A stretch of 64,000 bases of DNA from positions 50,230,559 through 50,294,558 of the forward strand of contig OY997639.1 in the NCBI GenBank assembly GCA_963921795.1, in the 5' to 3' direction. The notes beneath the pieces are model-generated. The model did no database searches. It was not told where the DNA came from and worked only from the letters and a program-made list of their open reading frames with translations. Both the position numbers and the translations under genes were made by a program. Origin of the DNA: Nannobrachium achirus (lineage: Eukaryota; Chordata; Actinopteri; Myctophiformes; Myctophidae). Positions 36,858 to 48,109 of the stretch are shown here, piece by piece (position 1 is the first letter of the stretch; every line of letters begins with the position of its first letter).

Positions 36858-37536
36858 TTAACAGTGCCACAAAACCCAACATTAAATTGCCAGCCAACTT
36901 AAAATATGAATGTGCGCTAATAACGCCAGGAAATAGCTATATTTTATCAACATGATAGTGTATAATTTAATTGTTTTCAAAGCCATGATGATAAACCACC
37001 ACAAAAAGACCACTAGAGTGCGCCATCGTAACACTAAAACCTTCAGAAGAAGCCATGTTTAAAACATGATTAAAGAATGGGAAAGTGACGTCGCTCCATT
37101 GACTCACAATGGGAGATCCGCGCATTCCGCGGGCCACCATCTGTGCTCAATCCTGTTCAATTCGTGCTTGATCGTCTAAAACCACCATCGGTCTGGGCAG
37201 CGGAACGTATACAGACGCCACACAGAAAGTTTCCGAATCAAAATCCGACCTAGTGAAGCTGCGTAAGGGTCGGATGGTTTGCATTGAGCCTAACGGCTAG
37301 CAGAAGCTAATGTAAACAGGAAGGCCTGGTTTAGCGGTGACGTCATAATCGTATCCTTTTTTTTTCACGGTCTCGTGTTATTACCAGCTGAAGGTAAGGA
37401 AACCGTTTCGCTCAGTCTATTAACCCAAATAAAAGCTTAAACAATGCTTTTATATAAAAGTCGATTAAAGTCAATCGGCAGGGACGTCCATAATGACATG
37501 GTCGATCCAAAAGTCGACCAGCGCTAAAAAAGTTAA
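36858..37536. mobile_element. piggyBac-like non-autonomous element 4 (GCGCTAA type)
   Basis: The right end TTAACTTTTTTAGCGCTGG (inverted, ending 37536) and the interior, including atgacgtca-type CRE sequence near 37338, are homologous in reverse to 49751-50419. The left end is decayed. TTAA at 36858 is the best candidate and 36882 is the alternative. Confidence 0.65.
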
Positions 37537-37769
37537 GGCAATGGGCAAATGCACTACTTCACTTCTCATTGTGTTCGCTTTGTACAGAATGCAAATCACA
37601 CAAAGTAGTTGTCATAATGTAGATACAATTCTCATTACACTTTGACATTTCCATTTTAACATTGACACAGTTGACAGTTGTTAATTCTGTAAATCATTAC
37701 ATGCATTTGTTATATTGTTATATTGTTGTTAATGTACTGACATATTATCGTGCTTATTATAGTAATGTG

Positions 37770-37840
37770 TATTACCTGCTTATTGTAAGTCGTTTTGGAT
37801 TAAAAGTGTCTGCTAAATGCTTAAACTGTAAACTGTATGC
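37770..37840 (+). mobile_element. LINE/SINE tail fragment
   Basis: TTGTAAGTCGTTTTGGATTA and AAAGTGTCTGCTAAATGC match a tail shared by many fish LINE/SINE families. Only the tail is recognisable. Confidence 0.6.
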
Positions 37841-38744
37841 AAAATGTACAATGAGCTGTTTTGATACAAAAGATAAGGCCAGCATGATGGATGATTGAAG
37901 TATCTTCTGTTCACACAATTGAAAAGTTGTCAGTTCCATCCCACAGGTGCAAATTGTGAACACAATACTTACAAAGTAGTAACATAATATAAACAGGGAG
38001 GGTTTGTGTGCACTGTTTCTATGTAAAAGTTAAGAAACAGGTGTCAATCGGGACTAGTATGTAACAGGTGTCAGTCAGGGTTCATGGGAGGGGGGCAGGA
38101 TGGAGAAGGCAATACAGAGGAGGCAGGGAGGAGAGAAAGGGAGGAGAGAAAGGACTGCACGTATTGTTTTGAGGATGAGGTTAGAGTTTCAGGAAATGCG
38201 TAGTGTAATAGTGTTTTACATGCATAGATATTAACACAAACTATCAAGAGGTTCCACAGTCTCTATCTTCATTAAGCATTTCCTGGGTGTTGAGGTGCAT
38301 TCAAATTGAGCTAGTGTGACGTGATTCAATATTAATATGATGTGATGTCTCTAAGCTTAAAGCTTACAAAAATAGATACACAGGACATCCTTATACATTT
38401 TAACTTTACTGGGTGGTATAGGCCTGCATCGGGATCCTGCGGTAATTTGTAGAATCTCTCACGCTGCCCATATGTCCATCACTGATTATGTTTTTTGACA
38501 GAGTCAAACTTAAAGTTTCCAAATGAATTTGAAAAACCTTTTTGTACAAAAATATGGTATTGGTCGGACTATAACCCAGCCCTGCACAGCACATGCTAAA
38601 GACTTTGTTACACCATAACCACCAATGAATACAGGAAACAATACTGAGCAGGCATAGTGGATAGTGAAACCTGGCCTACAGCTCTGCACATCAATGACAG
38701 AAACTCACTGGGACAATGAGTTGCTTCTACCTACACAGAAAACA

Positions 38745-39025
38745 GCAGGTCTGCTACAACTCTGTTCTTTTAAATACAAGCTAAAGACACTTCCGTTTGC
38801 TGCTGCCTTTTACTTTTTAGATCGTATCTTCTGCACTGTAATTCATATATTTCCATTTTATTTTAACTGTCTTATTGTATTTAAATGTCCTTTCATAATG
38901 TGTTTCTTTTGCACTCTGAATCCTGTCTTAATGCGTAATCTTATGTAAAGCACTTGCGGCAGTTTGAATTACCTTTATGTTGATATTGTGTGCTACTATA
39001 CACAAATAAACTTGCCTTATCTTAC
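38745..39025 (+). mobile_element. LINE 3' tail (L2/Rex1-like)
   Basis: The sequence encodes the decayed tail SFKYKLKTLPF of a reverse-transcriptase ORF. It is followed by TTATGTAAAGCACTT and AATAAACTTGCCTTATCTTA, the familiar end of teleost L2/Rex1-type LINEs. It is 5'-truncated. Confidence 0.75.
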
Positions 39026-39766
39026 AAAACAGCCTCTCTGCAGGTTATACAGCAAATAAATGGGTGAAAACTCAAAACACTGAGTTACTCTATGTGTTAA
39101 AAGACTAATACTCTGATCTGCAAAACAAAAGGGATCACACACCCAACAACCCTCTTAGCTAGCTTTCTGTAAGGCCACGCCGTTGCACGCACGGTGGGCT
39201 ACCGAATAGGCAGGGAAACCCCCAGTAATATGATGCAAAAGTTCAACACAAGACACGTAGGTCTACATCAACAACAGCATGTGGGGTTAGTAGTACTCAG
39301 TATCAAAGGCCCAGATCCAATGTACTACCATGTTCAGACACTAAAACATCCTATGAAGCAGTATGGAAGAGATAGTAACCCAGTTTACACAGGCTTGTTC
39401 AAGGGAGGAATATTGTATTGCTATTCCACCTTGCTGTTCTGTTTCTGTATTAAGGTTCTGAGCTGGAATGGGGGCACAGTTGTTCGGTCTTAAGGGAGAC
39501 AGGAGTGTGATGTCGCATGAATCCGCCACTATTATGTTATGCATCATACTGTACGTAATACAAATGCACAGCAAATTTCATTTCAAGAGTGGTATACATG
39601 TGCACAACTAGCAAAAGCACCTCAACATTCAGTTCATCCACCTTTGTTTAGAAAGCAATGTCACTGCTCAATTATTGATGTCACGTTAGGCTGATGCTTT
39701 TGTGTTAGTAGTCATGAATCTGAATGCCAGCATGCCATGTAAAAATCACACCCGTGTGAAGTGGAG

Positions 39767-39768
<2 letters not shown>

Positions 39769-39821
<53 letters not shown>
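39769..39821. repeat. (TG)n microsatellite
   Basis: About 26 units, directly left of the GGCGCCACC-type repeat at 39822. Confidence 0.95.
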
Positions 39822-39822
<1 letters not shown>

Positions 39823-40425
39823 ATCATGTGTACCGATTTTTGTGACATTTGAAGAAAATATGTAGGAAAAGGAGCAAAAAGTGTGTTTTGGAGAAAATTC
39901 AAGATGGCGGAAAATCTATCATGGCGCAAATGGGCGTGGCCTATATGGGTAGATGCGTCATGACCCAAGGAATCCAGGGAAAAAATATTTTTAATTTTCC
40001 GACCTACGGTTCAAGAGTTACAGGCCAAAACGTAAAGTGGGGTGTTATGGCGCCACCATGCGGCCAAATGACACAATTATTTTTTATTTAATCCTTGAAA
40101 CCATTATGAACCTCCTCTCCAAGTCTTGAAACTCTAGCCCCTATGGTTTGCGAGAGACAAATAATTGAATGTGAGTTTTTGCGATTGCCATTATAAGTCA
40201 ATGGGGAAAATTAATTCACTAATAAATTAATATCAATTAAACTATTGAACCTTTCTCTTAGCAAGTTACTAGCCCACTATTCCCGAGTAAGCCGGTCGAT
40301 TTGACATATGGCGCGAGTGTGTGGTGGCAAAACTGTGGGACTAGTAGCGTGCCGAAGTTTAGGAAGTTCAGGCTACATACAGACACACAGACACACAGAC
40401 AGACACACAGACAGACCCACACGGC
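39822..40425. repeat. Related GGCGCCACC-type repeat ending in an ACAGACAG array
   Basis: It shows GTGTACCGATTTTTGTGA, TATGGCGCCACCATGCGG and a terminal (ACACAGACAG)n array (40380-40420), the same layout as 28560-29665 but another subfamily. Confidence 0.5.
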
Positions 40426-41958
40426 CACGTATAGGGAGCCTGTGCTTCACACAGCTCCAAAAACACATATGGTGGTGGCATTGTGCCAGCTTTGCTGGTT
40501 CTGTGTAAAAAAGCAAAGCCAGCATAATTACAGATTTTCTTTCTTAGCAATATTGCAGGATCTCTGTATAAAAAGGACTCTAAGATGAGTATAGTTACAG
40601 TACACTATAGCACTTACTCACTTGTAAGTCACCACAGATGTTCAGTTTAATACACAATAACACAAGAAAGCAGGAAGCCTTTAGCCTGAGACCAAAATCT
40701 GAGCAGTTGAGCCTCATCTGGGAATTTGTCTGATGAGCAAGGGAAACCTACTATAAACAATGGTTAAACTTGTTGAGGAAACACTACACATTAGCAACCA
40801 ACCATAACACATCAAAACCTCAACTCATTTGGGTCTCTGTAGGCTGTCCTCAAAGCACTTTCAATATCTCAATAGCATACATTCACTCACAACTAATTCC
40901 CACATTGTAATGCACAGGGACAGTTATTTTAGTGCAATGACTGTACATAATATGCGGGGGTGTGCGTCAGTGCGTGTATGTGTGTGGTACAAGGATTGAC
41001 CACAGGTTCCTCTTTGCCTAAGTCACCCCTCCCAAAGATTGTGAGAACCACAACTAAAATAAAGGAAGCAAATAGTATCTAAACAACTCCATATAGCCTA
41101 ATCTCTAAAAGTATCAGTGATCTTGTGTGAGTGTGACATATAAAAAGATAGCAAAGTGTGAACAAATATACAGGTTCCAAATATATATGTAGGCATCTCT
41201 CATGAACTGATTCAAGGGCTGCATCCGATCCCTGTGTTGTCGTCATGGGACTTAACTAATGGGAAACACACCATCATATCGGTCACAGGCTCACAGCAGG
41301 GCACAAATCAGTCTGTCTGCATTTTGTCAGCCCTCATAGAAAAATCAATGAGCCAGTTAATTTAGTGCAATGGAACACCCCTGGACAATGACACTAGTGG
41401 AAGTGACCTTGTAACAGTCTGTAGTTGCCCGCTCAAATGATTAGTGTCAAGCACAGTTAAAAGCATGCAGCCACGGCAATGCTAGGACACACACCTACAC
41501 TGAAAGCAGGCCCAGCTCTACTCTGTTCCACTTACACCATATACATGATAAGGTTGCAGCAAAGTATCTAGATAGCAGCCAAAGATATGTCAAGTCAACA
41601 ACACAAAGGATGACACAGTGAACATGTCCAAGCCCCTTAAATTGAACAAATAGACAAGACTACAAGGTATGCTCATGCTGTGTTCATTACTAACCAAACT
41701 TCTCCTGAAACAGGTTCAAATCTGTCTACTTCCAATAAGATTGGACAAACTATGGAAGTGGACTGGATATGAACTAAAGTATGTGCTAAAAGTGACATGC
41801 CTGCCCAGTTCATTCGGCAAAAGCATGAAATAACTTTGAATGACCAAAAGTGGGACCAACACACAACAAAAATTACATTTTGAGCACTGAATGACACATT
41901 CAGGGGATATCTTATGTTTTAAGTGTACAACAACTTCCTCATTCATTATCTCCAACAT

Positions 41959-42516
41959 TAGCCTTAGATTAGGACGTGCATAGAGGACTTCCGCGATGAT
42001 GTTGTTACACTCTACGAGCGTCTTAGCATCTTGAAAGACTAGCTGGACGATCAGCAAAGTGGTCTAATTTTTCAATAAAAAGTGTTTTTATCGTGTGTGT
42101 CGGTCTGTCGGAGTCTCACTGCTTTTCCTCATCGGAATTCTTCCGCCTACACATACATCATATCCTAGTTTGAGTGAATAGAGAAGGGGATCAAAGTCAG
42201 GTGATGTGTGTGGCCATGTTCACTCAACATTGTGGTAACGAGGAAAAGCAGTGAGACTCCGACACACACTTGATAAAAACTATTTTTATTGAAAGAATAC
42301 GGACTAATACATTGTACAAGGGTTCCTGGAGACCGGAATCTTGCTAACATTTGGCAAAAGACATACGGAATCCTATATTTGCAATTGTGCATGTTTAGAG
42401 CCCCTTAGACCACTTTGCCAACCGTCCAGCCAGACTGTCTTTCAAGCCGCTAAGATGCTCATAGTGTAAACATCATCATCGCGGAAGTCCTCTATGCACG
42501 TCTTAATCTAAGGCTA
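41959..42516. mobile_element. Foldback element with long inverted arms beside an SNRK exon
   Basis: The left arm (41959-42130) and right arm (42240-42516) are inverted copies beginning TAGCCTTAGATT. They include a 25-bp perfect match (42106-42130 against 42240-42264) and an AATAAA-bearing stretch. The right arm has about 120 extra bases. Flanks CTCCAACAT (41950-41958) and CTCCTACAT (42517-42525) form a 9-bp duplication with one mismatch, the length typical of Mutator-like elements. It ends 41 bp from the SNRK donor at 42565. The minus-strand sequence around TGGCAAAGTGGTCTAAGG looks faintly tRNA-Leu-like. No coding frame. Confidence 0.7.
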
Positions 42517-42565
42517 CTCCTACATCATTCATTACTCAGCAAAAAGCCTGTTATCGTTTGCTTAC

Positions 42566-43154
42566 CCACAGCTGGAGCATCATACTCATCCCCCAGCAAT
42601 ATCTCTGGGGCTGAGTATGCAAGGGAACCACAGCTGGTCGTCAGCTTCTTCCCCGGCTGAAACTTGTTACTGAACCCGAAGTCAGTGAGCTTGACAAGTC
42701 CTTGTTTCTCAAAAAAGACCACATTCTCTGGCTTCAGGTCCCTGTGCACGACATGGAGCCGGTGACAGTAGGAGATGGCATGGACGATCTGGGCGAAGTA
42801 CTTCTTAGCCAGCTCTTCATTCAGGCCCTCCTCGTGCTTCATGATGTAGTCAAACATGTCTCCTCCGTCTCCCAGCTCCAGGATGAGGTAAAGCTTGGTC
42901 TGAGTATCTATCACTTCATAGAGGCGCACAATGTTAGGGTGCTGGACCAGCTTCATGCAGCGGACTTCCTGGAATAGGTGGCCAGTGGCGACTGTGTCCA
43001 ACTTGGTCTTGTCAATCACTTTCACTGCCACTTTCTCCCCAGTGAAGACATGGCGCGCCAGCTTGACCACAGCAAAGTGACCACGGCCCAGCGTCTTGTC
43101 CAAGTCGTACAGGCCGGCGATCTTGCCATCATAGCCTCGTTTGAAGCCTGCCAT
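42566..43154 (-). CDS. snrk: SNRK first coding exon (kinase N-lobe and catalytic loop)
   Basis: This exon encodes residues 1-196 of SNF-related kinase, a Ser/Thr kinase of the AMPK-related family that is activated by LKB1. Visible motifs are the glycine loop LGRGHFAVV (22-30), the ATP-binding Lys in VAVKVI (K45), the alphaC Glu (E63), the catalytic loop HRDLKPEN (137-144), DFG (158-160), the activation-loop Thr in LTTSCGS (T173, the LKB1 site in the human protein) and APE (182-184). The ATG at 43154 gives the conserved start [10 protein letters not shown]. The reading frame runs into a GTAAGC splice donor at 42565-42560. The exon ends after the first base of an Asp codon (phase 1), which is completed by the exon at 14204. 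Codons beyond 42566 in the same open frame are intronic. SNRK assignment is near certain from the match to the vertebrate protein as I know it. Confidence 0.97.
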
Positions 43155-43279
43155 TGCTGGGGATGGAGACGGGGCGAGGGCAATCCCCGCTGAAGGGGGA
43201 GGTGGATTGGCTGAGTTGTGAGGGTCCAGCTTACTTCAGTTCATCGGAGGCTGTAGGAGAAACCCATGGCGCCAGCTCC
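43155..43279 (-). other. snrk: SNRK 5'UTR part of the first coding exon, with two short uORFs
   Basis: On the minus strand a polypyrimidine tract ending TTTTTAG (43280) is a strong splice acceptor, so the coding exon probably starts at 43279 with 125 nt of 5'UTR. This leader holds an upstream ATG at 43267 opening an 8-codon uORF that stops at 43241, and a second two-codon uORF (43244-43236) overlapping it. The acceptor implies at least one further upstream non-coding exon. Effects of the uORFs on translation are inferred only. Confidence 0.7.
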
Positions 43280-43389
43280 CTAAAAACAAACACAAGGCAA
43301 AATCTTAATTGCATTTAACAAATTGCAGCTATCACTCAGCAACTGTTGATTGCAGCACAGTGGGAAATGTTGGCGACGAAAAGACAACA

Positions 43390-43600
43390 TTGATTGATTA
43401 AAGAATTTATTAGAAGTTTACAATAGGTAAAAGTACAGTTTCATTACAGCACAAATCGCTGGTACAAGGTCAACTAAAGGAGATCCTAGTAAGCTTTACA
43501 GCTTATTTACACAGTAACCACTTTATGTATCTCATATAACATTGAAAGACACATGGAACAGAGTACTTTGCATAGGATAACATCAATTATTTACAAAAGC
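43390..43600 (-). mobile_element. LINE 3'-end fragment (same family as 48110)
   Basis: Read on the minus strand it reproduces the 3'UTR with GGTACAAGGTCAACTAAAGG-type sequence and the terminal TCAATCA tail near 43390. It lies about 110 bp upstream of the SNRK coding exon acceptor. Confidence 0.75.
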
Positions 43601-44087
43601 AGAAAAATTGGGAGAAAAGGGGGGGTGGAAACATGGGGTCTTAGTCTATTTACAAGAGGGTCAGATTCAACCATTTTAGGCAAAATATATCTCAAATGCG
43701 ACCCCCATGGGAAATTACCAGTTTTGTCATGTAATTACCTGCTCACTAGTCACTATACCTCGCTGGTTGGCCGAAATGAACCACAATGAAAAGGGCTGGC
43801 AGATGGAGTAGCAGGAATTTAAATTCCTTTACGTTACTAGCAGAACAAAACAGAATACATTGAATACAAAGTACAAGCCGTTTTTTTAGGATATACATTT
43901 AACCTCGGTTTGTGAGGATATTACGTCCACGCGCTGGCTTGTTTTGACAGGAGGACCCCCCTCCACCACCTCGACATCATAGTTGAGGCATGGTTGGAGC
44001 CTCCCTCTCGCTCTCGGGCTTGTCTCTACGAGGAAGCCCGACACAAAGTTTTCCTTTTAGATCAGTCAGCAGCAACAGAAAACAGCA

Positions 44088-44120
44088 GATCTACAAGCTC
44101 ACAACGCTTGTAGTCAGATC
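44088..44120. repeat. Shortened hairpin-family copy near the SNRK leader region
   Basis: GATCTACAAGC (44088-44098) faces GCTTGTAG-TCA-GATC (44106-44120) with a 7-nt loop and a 3-nt bulge, followed by the family flank GGCCATTTTCGGC. A half copy lies at 44628-44640. Confidence 0.7.
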
Positions 44121-44921
44121 GGCCATTTTCGGCGTGCGACGCCACTGCTTCAGACGTCAGGCCCTGTTGGCCGCAGCATGAGCACCCCTAAGCTAACTTC
44201 GTTCATTGATTGATCAACGTTAGCCAATAATAGCCAACCAACCTACCTGCCTGGGGATCCGGCTTCAGCCGTCTCGTGTGGGCTTTAAGAAATGCTCGTT
44301 CACAAAACCTACCAGTTATCATACAAAACCTCTATTTTGAAGCTATCCTTAGCCCCGAACAAACGCTTTAACGCTGCTATGAGAAGTACAGGTGCCACTG
44401 CCCACTGCTGTGGGGCTGCTGCCTGCTACTAGGCTAGCACCCAGCTAGCTATAGTTAGCAGTGTAGTTAGCAGTGGTGTAAAACATCTCGTGTACTCTTT
44501 TACTCTGCATTTATTTGAAAATGTTATGTAGTAAGTGAGCAACTATGGTTACTTTGTAGATAATGATTATTATAAAACATACATTAACCACTTCAGCCAT
44601 TAACCATTAGGCCATTTGAACATAGCCGATCTACAAGCTTCAAAAGATTTGTATACATTTGAAAATGTGAAATGGGACATATCTGCATAACGAGTACTTT
44701 TTTACTTTTGGTACTTTAAGTACATTTCTATGCCAATACTTTTGTAATTTTACTCATGCAAATTTTGAAATCCAGACTTCTACTTCTACAGTATTTCTAC
44801 ATTGCAGTATTGATACTTGGTACTTAAAGTAAAACACTTGAGTAATTTTACCACCACTGCAGGTATAGTGGCGTTTAGCATGCTAGCAGGCTAATAGGGT
44901 TACTACTACGGCTCGACTCAC

Positions 44922-45330
44922 CAGCCTCTCTCTCTCCAGCAGACATGAAGCCTTGTGGACCCAGCAGCAGCAGCCCTGCGCTCGGCTCGGTTCTGATCTT
45001 TCCCTTGATCTTGCTTTACTGTGGAGCCTAGACTACTGCATCGGAGCGGTCAAATAACAAAAGCCAGGCTGCGGTGCCCACTCACGGGGTGCTACTGCTA
45101 TAGTCTGCCTACTGTGCCCACAGCAGTTGAGTTTTCATCCGTGTGACAACAAGGCAGGCAAGCATTGCATCGTTCATTGGAGTGGTTGTTGTATGAGAGT
45201 CTCTGACTCCTATCCTATCCTCCTCCTCCTCCTCTAGAGTCCTCCCAGCCTCAACGAACGGTTGAGCTTCTGAGTACTGAGGGCATCAGCAACCCTAGTG
45301 AACCAACCGCATTCAGCTCTGACGTCAAAT
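44922..45330 (-). promoter_or_regulatory. snrk: Candidate SNRK non-coding first exon and promoter
   Basis: Read on the minus strand, a comparatively GC-rich stretch ends in a strong donor, GAGGCTG followed by GTGAGT (44921-44916). A full CRE-type site TGACGTCA lies at 45320-45327, upstream of it. The position fits a 5' non-coding exon spliced to the acceptor at 43280. The transcription start is not resolved. An alternative donor (GTAGGT, exon end about 44247) lies closer to the coding exon and could mark a different or additional leader exon. No TATA box stands out. Confidence 0.4.
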
Positions 45331-45526
45331 CAATTCAACTGTCTGCAAGGCTTGGGAAAGGTTGCCTAAAAGAAAAGGAAGAATGCAAGATAATAACAAA
45401 AACAACATCAAGACATACACATGGGCATGGTATTACTATTATAGTATTATTGAATAGCAGTAATAATAATAATACATAACAATTGCTTAATATTATTAAA
45501 AAGTTGCCTATTAGTCTGATTGATTT

Positions 45527-45900
45527 GATTGATTGAAGGCTTTATTAGAAGTTTGCATAGGAAAATGTACAGATTCATGACGGTACAGTTCACTGGTACA
45601 AGGTCTACTAAAAGGAGATCCATGAAAAGACTAAGCTTATTTCAACAGGAAACCATTAAAGTATCTCATATAACATTGAATGACAGACAAATAGAACACA
45701 GTACTATGCAGTAGATATGTAAAGAAAAAAAGAAAACAGTAGGTCTATACAATCAGTAAGTACAGTATATACAATATATACAAGGAAGGGGCAGGTAACA
45801 GTAAGTCTAAACAATCAGTATGTACAGTATATACAAGGAAGGGGCAGGGAGGGTAGGGTTGGGCTAGGTTTTTACCAGTTGTGAGTAGTTACCTATTGAA
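45527..45900 (-). mobile_element. LINE 3'-end fragment, second minus-strand copy
   Basis: It is very close to the 3'UTR of 48565-48957 in reverse, including the repeated acttgtatat/tactgtctg segment (duplicated at 45770 and 45830) and the terminal TCAATCAAATCA tail. The 5' truncation lies near the WKM-type ORF end. Confidence 0.8.
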
Positions 45901-46164
45901 GAAGAAAAGGATATTCACACAAAAAAGAGAGATTGGCAGGTCAAGTAGCCTTGAAAAAAGCTATTGGATAGCAGTGACACTGTACTTTGCAAAAGGTCAC
46001 ACAATAACAATCTTGTTCATGAAAATAAAATAAGTGCCCAGATATTTTTGGTAATGCTGTTCAAAAATGGTCGGCAGTGTTACCTAGTGGCAGGGATAGT
46101 CAACTGCAGCAGAAAATAACGGCATCGGTTCTTTCTTTATTTATTTCTTTCTTTCTTTCTTTCT

Positions 46165-46345
46165 TTACCAATGTCTACTGCATAGTACTGTGTTATAACT
46201 TCTATCCGTCTGTCATTCAATGTTATATGAGATACATAAAGGTTTAAATAGACCGAAACGTTTAGGATCTCCTTTTAGTTGACCTTGTACCAGTGAACTG
46301 AACTGTACTGTCATGCATGAAACTGTACCTTCAGGGATTTTTTCC
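46165..46345 (+). mobile_element. LINE 3'-end fragment, plus strand
   Basis: It carries TCTACTGCATAGTACTGTG and TCATTCAATGTTATATGAGA as in the 48.8-kb copy, and stops short of the tail where another repeat begins (about 46340). A TTTC microsatellite precedes it (46131-46166). Confidence 0.75.
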
Positions 46346-46679
46346 CAACCATTTTATTTAGTTTTTTCATTTTAAAATACAGGACATAGCCTTCACAGAC
46401 TGACACAGAACAAACGATACAAATTGTTCCACTTCCACCCACTAGATGGAGCAATCGCATTGTGTTTGACTTTCTCAGTGTCAGTCAGTCAGCGATTTAC
46501 ATGATTCACAAGATCACATTTTGCCTTTTGTTTGACGGCTGAAGGCTGAAGCTCCTTAATTGAAGTCATTAATATACCCATGTCTTTTTTAAGTCAGGTC
46601 CGAAACTGAAAGGCAGAAGCAGATACAGTAGGCTTATTTGCTGGTAGGTTAAAATCATTCTTAAAAAAAATCTTTTATT

Positions 46680-46885
46680 TATTCATGAAATTACTTATTA
46701 TTGTTATTTTTAATCCTTGCTCTTAATCATGAACATTTTCGCTTTTTGGGAATGCTTTTTGAAAATGTTTTGAAATAATAAAAATTTAAAACAGAATGTA
46801 GGAAATAAAATAAAGGGACCCATACAAATGTGTCTGCGACCCAAAATTGGAACCCGACCCAGTGTTTGGGAAACAGTGAATTAAG
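46680..46885. mobile_element. Fragment of the CAGTGGTTCCCAAA-type MITE
   Basis: Sequence including TTTTTGAAAATGTTTTGAAA and agggacccat, with a terminal CCAGTGTTTGGGAAACAGTG, matches the right half of 62920-63221. The left end is not found. It lies just upstream of the candidate POMGNT2 promoter. Confidence 0.6.
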
Positions 46886-46889
46886 CCGT

Positions 46890-47285
46890 AACATCGCGAG
46901 ATTTCCGTGCGAGATTCGACTTTCCAGTGGGCGGAGACTGGAGTGGAGCAAAGTGGAGTCGGGTTTCAAGGAAGGCAGCTGGCTTTCGCTTCTGGAGGCT
47001 CCGCTGCTGCCTATTTTGACAGCTAGGCTAGCAAAATACCGACATCCACGTCTCTCTGTCCGAAAACTAATGAATGAATGCGCTGTTCTTTCGCGCACTA
47101 GTACCCGCATCGGCGGGTGTTGTCATCATCTCCCGCACAGCTTTATTAGGCTGCGTCTCTTGTTCTCCTCCAGGGCTCCTGATTGTCGACTCTGCAACAC
47201 CTATGAGATACTGATGCTGCCAAGCTGAGCTAACCATTCAGTTCAATTGAAAGACAATAGCCACGTTTCATTGAGACATCCCCCG
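46890..47285 (+). promoter_or_regulatory. pomgnt2: Candidate POMGNT2 promoter and non-coding first exon
   Basis: The stretch begins with a CpG-containing block including TCGCGAGATTTCC (about 46894) and an Sp1-like GGGCGG at 46929. About 350 bp on, it ends in CCCCG followed by a consensus donor GTAAGA (47286). It lies upstream of and co-directional with the POMGNT2 coding exon, whose 5' side has a splice acceptor at 59486-59487. That would make a 12.2-kb first intron. A 5' non-coding exon is usual for this gene. Exon start and the splice link are inferred. Confidence 0.45.
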
Positions 47286-48109
47286 GTAAGAAAGATGCAT
47301 GCATTTCACTTGCTCGGTCTTTATTGTATCACATCACTACTGTTAACTTTTATGGAATGGGTTTTGCCCTGGCTGCAGGTGCAGTCTATCAAAGCACTGG
47401 CAGGCAAGCTACAATGTAAGGATTTGTACTCATCTCACTGCAAGGCACCGTAGAAACCTATATGATCGATTGTGGGATAAATACAATCATGGTGCATGGA
47501 GCGACAGCACTTTACCAGTCACCTTGTGTTGTACTGTATTACACTACCAATGCACGAATTTGTTTAATAGTCACATGCAGTCACAGACAACTCATGTCAA
47601 GTGCGTGTGCTGTTATCTTCAAAAAGTTACTTCTACAGCGATGACACCTTAAAGTGGAGATATGCTGTCCATGCACGTATTACGGGTCTAGGACTATAGT
47701 TTATTAGCCTGCTGTCAGTATATTCTTCAGCACATAAGCAGCTAAACCTGTAATAGCCACAAGGGAAATGTTGACACCTGTTTTCCTGAGAGTCAATACA
47801 AAAATAGAATATTCTTATTTTAATTATTACCCAGACAACTCAAGGCAGTGAAACTCAACAGACTTGATCTACAACCAAGGTCTTGACCACAATACTGAAA
47901 TTATACTTCTATTGGGTGCCACACTCCATAGGGAGCTCTTTGATTTTCTACTTGTCTTGTGTTAGTTGAAAATTATTCCTTCCATCTAACCCCTAAACTG
48001 CAGGATTTGTAGGCATATGACCTCAACTCTCAACACTTGCATTTCATCCCAGTAGGCTATACATTATAGCACGCTTCCATAAGTTTTGATGTGACTATAT
48101 GCCACTACG

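Larger units (their letters stand above)
14205..42565 (-). other. snrk: 28.4-kb SNRK intron
   Basis: This intron separates codon 197's first base from its last two. No convincing open reading frame lies inside, and those over 60 codons are microsatellite or random. It contains hAT-like, piggyBac-like, SINE, LINE-tail, CArG-repeat and foldback elements listed separately. Stretches with nothing identifiable include about 25.4-26.9, 29.7-30.8, 31.7-32.3 and 40.5-41.9 kb. Repeat-poor AT-rich stretches at 15290-15560 and 34780-35060 look like possible conserved non-coding DNA. Confidence 0.85.

Noticed and set aside
42702..43193. Plus-strand open frames over the SNRK exon
   Set aside because: Shadows of the kinase coding sequence on the other strand.
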